A DNA stretch of 64,000 bases from Solidesulfovibrio carbinolicus (lineage in GTDB: Bacteria > Desulfobacterota > Desulfovibrionia > Desulfovibrionales > Desulfovibrionaceae): the NCBI RefSeq assembly GCF_004135975.1, contig NZ_CP026538.1, positions 3,410,001-3,474,000 of the forward strand. The letters run 5' to 3'. The stretch's first letter is position 1. Each line of letters starts with the position of its first letter. The translations under genes and the position numbers were made by a program. Shown one piece after another: positions 1-7,963 of this stretch. The notes under the pieces are model-generated. The model was not told the origin of the DNA and ran no database searches. It saw only the letters and a program-made list of their open reading frames with translations.

Positions 1-1059
1 GCCGGTGATGCCTTCAAACTTCTTGATGCCGGCCATGGCCTTCATGAGGGCCTCGCGGTCCTTGGCCAGATCGCCGGACATGGGGCCGGCGGCCTGCAGG
101 GCGGCGAGCATCAGGTTGGCGCTGTCCCAGGTCAGGGCGGCGACGTCGTCGGGGGTCTTCTTGTAGAGCTTGGTGTACTCGTCGATGAATTCCTTGGTCT
201 TGCCCTGGGCGCCGGCGGCGGCGTAGTGGGTGACGAAGAAAAAGCCCTTGCAGTTGTCGCCGCAAAGGCCCATCAGGTCGCCCGAACCCCAGGAATCGGA
301 GCCGAGCACGGGCTTGTTGAAGCCCAGGGACTTGGCCTGCTGCACGATCAGCGGCACTTCGTTGTAGTACTGGGGAACGAACAGCACTTCGGCGCCGGAC
401 TTGGCGATGTTGGTCAGCTGGGCCGAGAAGTCCACGTCCTTGGTGGTGAAGGTCTCGAAGGCGACCACCGAGCCGGGGCCGTTGATCTTTTCAAAGGCGG
501 CCTTGAAGTCCTCGGCCAGGCCCTTGGGATAGTCGGAGGCGATGTCGTAGAGCACGGCGGCCTTTTTGGCCTTGAACTCTTCGCTGGCGAACTTGGCGGC
601 GGTGGGGCCCTGGAAGGTGTCCAGGAAGCAGCCGCGGAAAACGTAGGGGCGGTTCTTGGTGGTGTTGGGGTTGGTGGACCAGGGAGCCATCATGGGGGTC
701 TTCAGCTCATTGGCGGCTTCGGCGGCGGGCACGGCCTGCTTGCTGGACTGGGGGCCAACCATGCCAATGACGCCGTCCTGGGTGATGAGCTTTCTCGTGG
801 CGGACAGAGCGGATTCGGCCTTGGACTCGTTGTCTTCATAGATGAATTCGACTTTGTAGGTTTTGTCGCCCACTTTCAGGCCGCCGGCGTCGTTGATCTT
901 CTTCTTGAGCATCTCGGCCGCGTTCTTGGACGACTCGCCGACGTCAGGGATGTCGCCGGTCAGCGGGATGTTGAAACCCAGTTTGACGGTGTCGGCCGCC
1001 CGGACCGGCGAAGCCAGGCCCAGAACGCAAAAAAGGGCAATCAGCCAGGACCTTTTCAT
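1..1059 (-). CDS. livK: Branched-chain amino-acid ABC transporter substrate-binding protein (LivK-like), 3' end cut by the window
   Basis: Periplasmic binding protein of a type-I (Leu/Ile/Val family) ABC importer; it would capture an amino acid or related ligand and deliver it to a Liv permease outside the window. The translation opens with a signal peptide (MKRSWLIALFCVLGLASP, cleaved near VRAAD), followed by the typical LGFNIPLTGDIPDVGES opening of the mature domain and FIYEDNESK, which are family hallmarks. 353 codons are visible and the frame is open to base 1, so only the last residues are missing. The ATG at 1059 is chosen because AGGAGG sits 5-6 nt upstream on the minus strand. No permease or ATPase gene is visible on this side. 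The exact ligand cannot be told from sequence. Confidence 0.9.
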   Translation of the reverse strand, partial: MKRSWLIALFCVLGLASPVRAADTVKLGFNIPLTGDIPDVGESSKNAAEMLKKKINDAGGLKVGDKTYKVEFIYEDNESKAESALSATRKLITQDGVIGMVGPQSSKQAVPAAEAANELKTPMMAPWSTNPNTTKNRPYVFRGCFLDTFQGPTAAKFASEEFKAKKAAVLYDIASDYPKGLAEDFKAAFEKINGPGSVVAFETFTTKDVDFSAQLTNIAKSGAEVLFVPQYYNEVPLIVQQAKSLGFNKPVLGSDSWGSGDLMGLCGDNCKGFFFVTHYAAAGAQGKTKEFIDEYTKLYKKTPDDVAALTWDSANLMLAALQAAGPMSGDLAKDREALMKAMAGIKKFEGITG

Positions 1060-1069
1060 GAACGCCTCC

Positions 1070-1503
1070 TGTTTGCAGTCGATTTCAAGTACTTACACCT
1101 TGACTCCAAGACACGGTCTATAGCGCAAGTCCAGATTGAAGGGAATCCCCCGGACCCGGCGTCCAACATTTTTGTGAAACGTCCGATGACGGGACGAATC
1201 ATCATTCAACTGGAATTATTGTACTTTCTCAAAAAGCTTGGCAAAGGCTGCAAACCCGGCTTTGCCCAACTCCGCCCCGTGCCCGGTTTTCCGGAACCGG
1301 CCGAAAAACCGCCGGCTTCGGCCAAGCCCCCGGCAGAAGCCGGCAACGGGCCGTGGGACCACGTGTCAGTAAAATAAATTTCAGATTTTGACAATATTGT
1401 CCGAACATTCTTTGCTGACTCCCCGCTGGCGTCGGAAGGCGTTCTGGGCTATGCCCTTTTTCCCGGTTTTTCCGGCCAAGAAACCGCAAAAGGACCACAA
1501 ATC
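1070..1503. other. 434-bp intergenic region between livK and purU
   Basis: No convincing gene in either strand. It must contain the livK promoter (minus) and the purU promoter (plus), but neither shows a good -35/-10 pair. The only distinct structure is a perfect 12-bp palindrome, GACAATATTGTC, at 1390-1401, about 100 bp upstream of purU. It overlaps a TTGACA (1388-1393) with no convincing -10 partner at 17 bp. Confidence 0.5.
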
Positions 1504-2361
1504 ATGTCCGCCACCGCCCGACTGCGCATCACCTGCCCCGACCGGCCCGGCATCGTCTCCGCCGTGACCACGTTTCTGTACACCCACGGGGCCAACATCA
1601 TCGACCTCGACCAGCACTCCACCGATCCCGAGGGCGGCACATTTTTCATGCGCCTGGAATTCTACACGCCCTACATCGACGTGTCCCGGGCCGCCCTGGA
1701 GGCCGCCTTTGGCGAGGTGGTGGGCAACCGCTTCGACATGGACTGGCGGCTATCCTACTCCGACGTGCCCAAGCGCGTGGCCGTGCTGGTGTCGCGCCAC
1801 GACCACTGCCTGATGGAGCTTTTGTGGCGCTATGCCCGCAAGGAGCTGCCCTGCGACATCGCCATGGTCATCGGCAACCACGAGGACCCGCGCGAGGCCG
1901 TGGAAGGCTTCGGCGTGCCCTACCACTGCGTGCCGGTGGGCGACGGCGGCATGGCCGAGGCCGAGGCCCGCATGGCCGAACTGCTCGGGACCGGCGTGGA
2001 CCTGCTCGTCCTTGCCCGCTACATGCGGGTGGTCTCGGGGGATTTCCTGCGACCTTACGACAACCGGGTCATCAACATCCACCATTCCTTCCTGCCGGCC
2101 TTTGTCGGGGCCGACCCCTACCGCCAGGCCCATGAAAAGGGCGTGAAACTCATCGGAGCCACGGCCCATTACGTCACGGCCGAGCTCGACGCCGGCCCCA
2201 TCATCGAGCAAGACACCGCTCGGGTGACCCATCGCCACAGCGTGGCCGACCTCAAAGCCATGGGCAGCGAACTGGAGCGCACGGTGCTGGCCCGGGCCGT
2301 TACTTGGCATCTCGAAGACCGGGTGATCGTTTTCGGCAACAAGACCGTGGTGTTCCGCTAG
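1504..2361 (+). CDS. purU: Formyltetrahydrofolate deformylase
   Basis: Hydrolyses 10-formyl-THF to formate and THF in the cytoplasm, balancing the one-carbon pool and feeding formate to purine synthesis. The 285-aa length fits the family. An N-terminal ACT domain ([19 protein letters not shown], residues about 5-80) is followed by a formyltransferase-fold catalytic domain with [12 protein letters not shown] (residues about 188-199) and LIGATAHYV, the signature of PurU. The ATG at 1504 follows an AAAAGGA-rich stretch. It is a single-gene unit closed by a strong terminator at 2390-2424. Confidence 0.95.
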   Translation: MSATARLRITCPDRPGIVSAVTTFLYTHGANIIDLDQHSTDPEGGTFFMRLEFYTPYIDVSRAALEAAFGEVVGNRFDMDWRLSYSDVPKRVAVLVSRHDHCLMELLWRYARKELPCDIAMVIGNHEDPREAVEGFGVPYHCVPVGDGGMAEAEARMAELLGTGVDLLVLARYMRVVSGDFLRPYDNRVINIHHSFLPAFVGADPYRQAHEKGVKLIGATAHYVTAELDAGPIIEQDTARVTHRHSVADLKAMGSELERTVLARAVTWHLEDRVIVFGNKTVVFR

Positions 2362-2389
2362 ACGGCCGCCCCCTCCCCTTTCGCCGATC

Positions 2390-2424
2390 AGCGCCCCGGA
2401 CCAGCCGTCCGGGGCGCTTTTTTT
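2390..2424 (+). terminator. Rho-independent terminator of purU
   Basis: A perfect 12-bp stem AGCGCCCCGGAC / GTCCGGGGCGCT (2390-2401 and 2407-2418) with a 5-nt loop is followed by a run of seven T (2418-2424). Confidence 0.9.
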
Positions 2425-2587
2425 GGCCTTGGCATTCTCCCGGCCGGGGCGGCCCCTTCCGCGCCGGCTGGGCCGTGTTCTTCCCCACGCCGCCGCGCCG
2501 CCTGCTTGCCGGCCACGGCCGGGCCAGGCTTTTTCCTTCGCCTTTTCCACTTTTCCGTCAGCTGTAGATTGCCTCATTCCGCATGAT

Positions 2588-2615
2588 TTGCTATCAAGCG
2601 CTACTTTTTTATAAT
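2588..2615 (+). promoter_or_regulatory. Sigma-70-type promoter of the nik operon
   Basis: TTGCTA (2588-2593), 16-bp spacer, TATAAT (2610-2615). Transcription would begin near 2622, which excludes the in-frame ATG at 2621 and supports ATG 2642 as the nikA start. I found no convincing NikR-type inverted repeat (neither GTATGA/TCATAC nor GTGTTAC/GTAACAC) around it. Confidence 0.65.
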
Positions 2616-2641
2616 TACGTATGCATCTTTGGAGCACGATC

Positions 2642-4225
2642 ATGACGATTTTCTTCCGAACCCTGGCCCTGGCCCTGCTGCTAGCCGTCCCGGCCGCCCC
2701 GGCCCTGGCCGGCGGAAACGAGCTGGTCTTTTCCTGGCAGTCCAACTGCGGGCCGCTCAATCCCCACCTCTATTCCCCCAACCAGATGTACGCCCAGAAC
2801 ATGCTTTACGAGCCCCTGGTGCGCTATGACGCGGGCGGCAAGATCGTGCCCTGGCTGGCCGAGCGCTGGGACATCTCTCCTGACGGGCGCACCTATACCT
2901 TTCATCTGCGCCAGGGCGTGACCTTCTCCGACGGCACGCCCTTTGACGCGGCCGCAGTCAAGGCCAACTTCGAGGCCGTGCGCAAAAACCTGCCGCGCCA
3001 CAAATGGTTGGAGCTCATCAACCAACTCGACGTCCTGGAAGCCCCGGACCCGGGCACGTTTGTCATGAAGCTCAAGGGACCCTACTATCCGACGCTCCAG
3101 GAACTGTCCCTGATCCGCCCGTTGCGTTTCGCCTCGCCGGCCGTCTTCCCCGACGACGGCGACACGTCCAAGGGCATCAAGAAAGCCGTGGGCACCGGGC
3201 CGTGGCTCCTGGCCGAAACCAAGCTCGGCGAGTACGACCTGTTTACGCGAAACGACAAGTACTGGGGCAAGAAGCCGGCCCTGGAGCGCGTGCGCGTCAA
3301 GGTCATCACCGATCCCAACGCCCGGCTGACCGCCTACGAAACCGGCGACGTGGACCTCATCTACGGTTCCGGCGGCCACGCCTCGGGCCAGATCGGCATG
3401 GACGCCTTCAAGCTGCTGGCCGCGGACAAGGCCAACGTCACCGGGATTTCCGGCCCCCTGGGCACGCGGGCGCTTTGCCTCAACTCCGGGCGCGGCCCCA
3501 CCCGCGACCTGGCCGTGCGCCAAGCCGTGGCCCACGCCGTGGACAAGGCGGCTCTGGTCAAGGGCGTGTTTCTGGACGTGGAAAAGCCGGCCGACACGCT
3601 TTTCGCCTCGGACATTCCCTACTGCGACCTCAAGTTGCCGCCCTTCGCCTTTGACCGGGCCAAGGCCGAAAAGCTCCTGGACGACGCGGGGTGGAAGCTC
3701 CCCAAGGGCGCGACCGTGCGGCAAAAGGACGGCAAAGAGCTGGAAATCGACTTCTGCTTCATCGGCAACGACGCCCTGCAAAAGTTCATCGCCGAACTCA
3801 TGCAGGGGGAACTGGCCAAAATCGGCATGCGCATCCGCCTGGTCGGCGAGGAAAACGACGCCTTCGGCAAGCGCCAGCACGACGGCGAGTTCGGCATCAT
3901 CTTCAATGACACCTCAGGCCCCCCCTACGAGCCCCACGCCGTGGTCGGCTCCATGCGCTCGCCCTCCCATGCCGACTACCAGGCCCAGGTCGGCCTGCCC
4001 ATGAAGGCCGATATAGACGCCAAGATCACCCAGGTGTTGACAACCACCGACGAGGGAACGCGCGCCGCCCTGTACAAGGACATTCTGACCACCCTGCACG
4101 AACAGGCCGTCTATCTGCCCCTGACCAACATGACCAACATCGTGGTCCATCGCCAGGACGTCACGGCCCCCGGGTTCATGCCAACCAAGTATGAGATTCC
4201 CTTTGAGGGAATGACCAAACGCTGA
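2642..4225 (+). CDS. nikA: Nickel ABC transporter, periplasmic nickel-binding protein
   Basis: Binds chelated Ni(II) in the periplasm and delivers it to NikBC. The 527-aa protein has a signal peptide (FFRTLALALLLAVPAAPALA) and aligns from memory along its whole length with Escherichia coli NikA: CGPLNPHLYSPNQMYAQNML near the N-terminus, IRPLRFASPAVF (the region of Arg137) and RSPSHADYQ (the region of nickel-ligand His416). ATG 2642 is preferred over ATG 2621 because GGAG lies 7 nt upstream and the promoter -10 box ends at 2615. Nickel is needed for hydrogenase and CO dehydrogenase, which fits a sulfate reducer. A di/oligopeptide-binding role is the alternative, but the NikA-specific motifs make nickel much more likely. 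Confidence 0.93.
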   Translation: MTIFFRTLALALLLAVPAAPALAGGNELVFSWQSNCGPLNPHLYSPNQMYAQNMLYEPLVRYDAGGKIVPWLAERWDISPDGRTYTFHLRQGVTFSDGTPFDAAAVKANFEAVRKNLPRHKWLELINQLDVLEAPDPGTFVMKLKGPYYPTLQELSLIRPLRFASPAVFPDDGDTSKGIKKAVGTGPWLLAETKLGEYDLFTRNDKYWGKKPALERVRVKVITDPNARLTAYETGDVDLIYGSGGHASGQIGMDAFKLLAADKANVTGISGPLGTRALCLNSGRGPTRDLAVRQAVAHAVDKAALVKGVFLDVEKPADTLFASDIPYCDLKLPPFAFDRAKAEKLLDDAGWKLPKGATVRQKDGKELEIDFCFIGNDALQKFIAELMQGELAKIGMRIRLVGEENDAFGKRQHDGEFGIIFNDTSGPPYEPHAVVGSMRSPSHADYQAQVGLPMKADIDAKITQVLTTTDEGTRAALYKDILTTLHEQAVYLPLTNMTNIVVHRQDVTAPGFMPTKYEIPFEGMTKR

Positions 4226-4379
4226 AGCGGCAACCGCAACACCCGTTACGGTTTGTTGTAAAACAACTCTAACTGTAGCCTATTGCCGCCCGAGTCAGCG
4301 TTTCGGCATTTCCCGAACATGACGCCAAGCGACACGGCCGGGCCGCTACAGCGCGGCCCGGCTCTTCAAGGAGCGCCCC

Positions 4380-5327
4380 TTGCTGTCCTACATCCTGCGC
4401 CGGCTGGCCGTGTTGCCGGTCATTTTGCTGGCCGTGTCCCTGGTCATCTTCGCCATCCTGCGGCTGGCCCCGGGCGACCCGGCCTTGTCCTATCTACGCC
4501 TGTCCCAGATCCCCCCCACCACCGAGAATCTGGCCATAGCCCGGGAAACCCTGGGCCTAGATAAGCCGCTTTCCGACCAGTACGCGACCTGGCTGACCAG
4601 GGCCGCGCGTCTGGACTTCGGCCGTTCCTACGTCACCGGACGCCCGGTCATGGACGAGATCCTCTATTACCTGCCGGCGACATTGGAACTGGCCGGCGCG
4701 TCGCTTTTGATCACCCTGGGCCTGTCCGTGCCCATGGGCGTGGCCGCGGCGTTAAAGCGCGACACCGCCCTGGACCACCTGACCCGGGCCGTGGCCTTTG
4801 CCGGCGTGTCCATCCCCAATTTCTGGTTCGGCTTTTTGCTGGTGTGGCTGTTTTCCGTGGAGCTCGGCTGGCTGCCTCCACTGGGGCGCGGCGGGCTTTC
4901 CCATCTCGTCATGCCGGCGGTTTCGCTGGCGCTGATGTCCCTGGCCGTCAACACCCGCCTCATCCGGGCCAGCATGCTCGAAACCATGCACCACCGCTTC
5001 ATCCTCTACGCCCGGGCGCGCGGGGTCGGCGAGGGCACGGTGGTGTGGCGGCACATGTTCGTTAACGCGCTTATTCCCATCCTCACGGCCACGGGCATGC
5101 ACGTGGGCGAGCTGCTGGGCGGCGCGGTGGTGGTGGAGAGCGTGTTTTCCTGGCCCGGGGTCGGACGCTACGCCGTTTCCAGCATCTACAACCGCGATTT
5201 TCCCGTGCTCCAGTGCTTCATGCTGGTCATGACCGTCATCTTCGTGGTCTGCAACCTGGCCGTGGACATCGCCTATGCCGTGGCCGACCCAAGGATGCGC
5301 CTGGGCGGCCAGGGAGGACGGGCATGA
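4380..5327 (+). CDS. nikB: Nickel ABC transporter permease NikB
   Basis: Inner-membrane permease subunit (315 aa) that pairs with NikC to form the nickel channel. Several hydrophobic segments are visible, the first at residues 9-29. MLSYILRRLAVLPVILLAV at the start, LRLAPGDPALSYLRLSQIPP and the EAA-loop region (YARARGVGEGTVVWRHMF) match NikB/DppB permeases, with NikB-specific spacing. The start is a TTG at 4380, with AAGGAG about 8 nt upstream; no ATG fits the alignment. It follows nikA after 154 bp and overlaps nikC by 4 bp (ATGA). Confidence 0.92.
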   Translation: MLSYILRRLAVLPVILLAVSLVIFAILRLAPGDPALSYLRLSQIPPTTENLAIARETLGLDKPLSDQYATWLTRAARLDFGRSYVTGRPVMDEILYYLPATLELAGASLLITLGLSVPMGVAAALKRDTALDHLTRAVAFAGVSIPNFWFGFLLVWLFSVELGWLPPLGRGGLSHLVMPAVSLALMSLAVNTRLIRASMLETMHHRFILYARARGVGEGTVVWRHMFVNALIPILTATGMHVGELLGGAVVVESVFSWPGVGRYAVSSIYNRDFPVLQCFMLVMTVIFVVCNLAVDIAYAVADPRMRLGGQGGRA

Positions 5328-6163
5328 TTCGCACCCTTTTCGCCAAAAAGCTCACGGCCTTGGCCCTTGTCCTGGCCGCCGTGCTTGTCGCCATGGCCGT
5401 CTTTGCTCCGCTCCTGGCAACCACTGATCCAGACCGCACCGACATCGGCCGCAAGCTTGAGCCGCCAAGCCTGTCCGAGCCCCTGGGCACCGACCACCTT
5501 GGCCGCTCCATCTATTCCCGGCTGGTCTACGGCGCCCGGGCCTCCCTTGGGTCGGTGGCGGTCATCGTCACCGCCATCCTCGTCCTGTCGTTTGTCGTGG
5601 GCGGGGCCTCGGGCTATTTCGGCGGCACGGCCGACGCCGTCATCATGCGCCTGTGCGACGTGATCCTGACCTTCCCCACCTTCATCCTGGCCCTGTTTCT
5701 CATCGGCATCCTGGGCACGGGGCTGACCAACGTCATCATCGCCATCGTCATGACCCACTGGGCCTGGTACGCCCGCATGGTGCGCGGCATGGTGCTGCAG
5801 CTGCGAAACCGCGAGCACGTGCTGGCCGCCAAGGTGGCCGGCACACCGGCCCTGCTCCTGGGGGCGCGCCACATCCTGCCGCCGGTGGCGGCCCAGATGG
5901 CGGTGCTGGCGAGCCTGGACATCGGCCACATGATGCTCCACGTCTCGGGCCTGTCCTTCCTGGGCCTGGGCGTGCAGCCGCCTACCCCGGAGTGGGGCGT
6001 CATGATCGGCGACGCCCGGCAGTTTCTGCGCACCGCGCCCCAGCTCATGCTCTTCCCGGGGCTCATGATCTTCCTGTCGGTCATGGCCGCCAACATCCTG
6101 GGCGACGCCCTGCGCGACCGCCTCGACCCTCATCTCGTCTCGGAGCTGGACCATGGCCACTAA
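5324..6163 (+). CDS. nikC: Nickel ABC transporter permease NikC
   Basis: Second permease subunit (279 aa). LGTDHLGRSIYSRLVYGAR, GILGTGLTNVIIAIVMTHW and DIGHMMLHVSGLSFLGLG correspond nearly block for block to E. coli NikC. The ATG at 5324 overlaps the nikB stop (ATGA) and follows AGGGAGGAC, so it is chosen over upstream in-frame codons inside nikB. It overlaps nikD by 11 bp, which points to translational coupling of the permease pair and the ATPases. Confidence 0.93.
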   Translation: MIRTLFAKKLTALALVLAAVLVAMAVFAPLLATTDPDRTDIGRKLEPPSLSEPLGTDHLGRSIYSRLVYGARASLGSVAVIVTAILVLSFVVGGASGYFGGTADAVIMRLCDVILTFPTFILALFLIGILGTGLTNVIIAIVMTHWAWYARMVRGMVLQLRNREHVLAAKVAGTPALLLGARHILPPVAAQMAVLASLDIGHMMLHVSGLSFLGLGVQPPTPEWGVMIGDARQFLRTAPQLMLFPGLMIFLSVMAANILGDALRDRLDPHLVSELDHGH

Positions 6164-6968
6164 TCCCGTCCTTGACGTCGAGGGGCTCGACCTTGTCGCC
6201 GGCCGGCCGCCCCATGAAACGCCCCTGGTCCATTCCCTCGGCCTGTCCGTGGCCCCGGGCGAGGTGCTGGCCCTTATCGGCGAATCCGGCTCGGGCAAAT
6301 CCATGACCTGCCTGGCGGTCATGGACCTCTTGCCCCCAGGAGTGCGCCAAACCGCTGGCCACATCCGCGTAAACGGCCGGGAAACCGTCCGCCGGGGCCG
6401 CGACGCGGCCATGGTGCTGCAAAATCCGTCGAGCTGCTTTGATCCGGTCATGACCGTGCGCGGGCATTTCCGCGAGACCGTGCGCGGCCTGGGCCTTGGC
6501 GGCGCGCCGGATATCCGAGCCGTGGCCGCCCTGGCCGAGGTCGGTTTCGACGCCCCCGGGACGCTCTTGCCGCTCTATCCGTTCCAGCTCAGCGGCGGCA
6601 TGCTCCAGCGGGTCATGCTGGCCCTGGCCATGCTCGGCGATCCGGGCCTGCTTTTGGCCGACGAACCCACCACCGACCTCGACATGCCGGCCCAGGCCAA
6701 GGCCCTTGAGTGCATTGACGCCCTGCGCCGCTCACGCGGCCTGGCCGTGCTCCTGGTCACCCACGACCTGTCCGTGGCCGCCCGCCTGGCCGACCGGGTG
6801 GCCGTCATGCGCCACGGCCGGCTCCTGGAAACCGGGCCGGCCGCAGCCTTTTTCGAGGCACCCCAAAGTGATTACGGCCGTACGTTGCTGGCAGCCCATT
6901 ACGATCTCCACGACGCCCTGGCGGCCCCGTCGCCGCGCGCCGCAAACGACCAAGGAGCCAGGCCATGA
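6153..6968 (+). CDS. nikD: Nickel ABC transporter ATP-binding protein NikD
   Basis: Cytoplasmic ATPase (271 aa). Walker A GESGSGKS (residues about 43-50), Q-loop MVLQNPSSCFDP, ABC signature LSGGMLQR, Walker B LLLADEPTTDLD and switch His in LLVTHD are all present and intact. The phrase LLPPGVRQTAGHI is characteristic of NikD. Start ATG at 6153, 11 bp inside the end of nikC. The C-terminal extension matches neither NikE nor the longer oligopeptide ATPases, supporting the NikD call. Confidence 0.92.
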   Translation: MATNPVLDVEGLDLVAGRPPHETPLVHSLGLSVAPGEVLALIGESGSGKSMTCLAVMDLLPPGVRQTAGHIRVNGRETVRRGRDAAMVLQNPSSCFDPVMTVRGHFRETVRGLGLGGAPDIRAVAALAEVGFDAPGTLLPLYPFQLSGGMLQRVMLALAMLGDPGLLLADEPTTDLDMPAQAKALECIDALRRSRGLAVLLVTHDLSVAARLADRVAVMRHGRLLETGPAAAFFEAPQSDYGRTLLAAHYDLHDALAAPSPRAANDQGARP

Positions 6969-7837
6969 CCCCGGTATTGGAAGCGGTGGAGGTCGCCAAG
7001 GGCTACGCCCAGGGCGGCATGTTCGGCGGGGGCGCGAAAAAGCCGGTGCTTGCCGGCGTGGACCTGTCCCTGGCGGCGGGCCAGCGTCTGGGCCTAGTGG
7101 GGCGCAGCGGCTGCGGCAAATCGACCCTGGGCCGGCTGCTGCTCGGGCTGGAGAGTCCCGACGCCGGCCTCGTGCGCTACAAGGGGCGCGACATTCGCCG
7201 CCTGTCCGGCCCGGACTGGCGGCTCTACCGGCGAAACGTCCAGGTGGTCTTCCAGAACTTCCACGGCGCGGTCAATCCGCGCCTGACCATCGGCGAGACC
7301 ATCGGCGAGCCCCTGGCCAACTTCGACCGGGCCAGCCGCAGGCAACAACTGCGCCGGGCCGGGGAACTCCTGGAACGGGTGGGGCTGCCGGGGGCCTTTG
7401 TGGCCAAGCGGCCGTCGCAGTTAAGCGGCGGCCAGCTCCAGCGGGCCTGCATCGCCCGGGCCATGGCCTCCTCCCCCGAGGTGCTCGTTCTCGACGAGGC
7501 CGTCAGTTCCCTGGACATGCTGGCCCAGGCCCAGGTCATGGATCTGCTCGTCGCCCTGGGCCGCGAGTCCGGCGTGAGCTGTCTTTTCATTTCCCACGAC
7601 CTGCGGGTGGTGGCGCGGCTTTGCGGCGAGGCGGCGGTCATGCGCGACGGCCGCATCGTGGAGCGGGCTACCTGCCGGGGCGGGCGGTTTGGCCACGATG
7701 ACCCGGGCTTTGCCGAACTGGCCCGCGCCCTGCTGCCGGCCCGGCCGGACAACGGGCGCCTGGCCCCCGACCCGGGTCCGGACTCGGACCAGACCCAAAC
7801 CGGCCCAGGCCCGGCCAACGGCGAGCCGCCGGCCTGA
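6965..7837 (+). CDS. nikE: Nickel ABC transporter ATP-binding protein NikE
   Basis: Second ATPase of the heterodimer (290 aa). Walker A GRSGCGKS, Q-loop VVFQNFHGAVNPRLT, signature LSGGQLQR, Walker B VLVLDEAVSSLD and LFISHD are intact. The DEAVS (rather than DEPTS) Walker B tail is typical of NikE. ATG 6965 overlaps the nikD stop (ATGA). The last 40 or so residues are a Pro/Asp/Gly-rich tail (DPGPDSDQTQTGPGPANG) without known function. The five-gene operon ends at the bidirectional terminator 7904-7944. Confidence 0.92.
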   Translation: MTPVLEAVEVAKGYAQGGMFGGGAKKPVLAGVDLSLAAGQRLGLVGRSGCGKSTLGRLLLGLESPDAGLVRYKGRDIRRLSGPDWRLYRRNVQVVFQNFHGAVNPRLTIGETIGEPLANFDRASRRQQLRRAGELLERVGLPGAFVAKRPSQLSGGQLQRACIARAMASSPEVLVLDEAVSSLDMLAQAQVMDLLVALGRESGVSCLFISHDLRVVARLCGEAAVMRDGRIVERATCRGGRFGHDDPGFAELARALLPARPDNGRLAPDPGPDSDQTQTGPGPANGEPPA

Positions 7838-7903
7838 CGCGCGCCCGGCGCGCCGCCGGGTCAGCCGTCCGCCCCGAGCCCCGGGCCGCCGCCCCTTCCG
7901 CCA

Positions 7904-7944
7904 TAAAAAAACGCCCGGAGAGACGCGTCTCTCCGGGCGTTTTG
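7904..7944. terminator. Bidirectional terminator between nikE and feoB
   Basis: A 32-bp perfect palindrome centred on GACGCGTC (arms AACGCCCGGAGAGACG and its complement, 7910-7941) is flanked by seven A on the left and TTTT on the right, so it can terminate both convergent operons. Confidence 0.9.
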
Positions 7945-7963
7945 GCGTCGCTTGACGACGACG

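Noticed and set aside
226-1377. Long plus-strand open frame opposite livK
   Set aside because: Composition is a Gly/Val/His-rich antisense shadow of a clear LivK gene on the minus strand.
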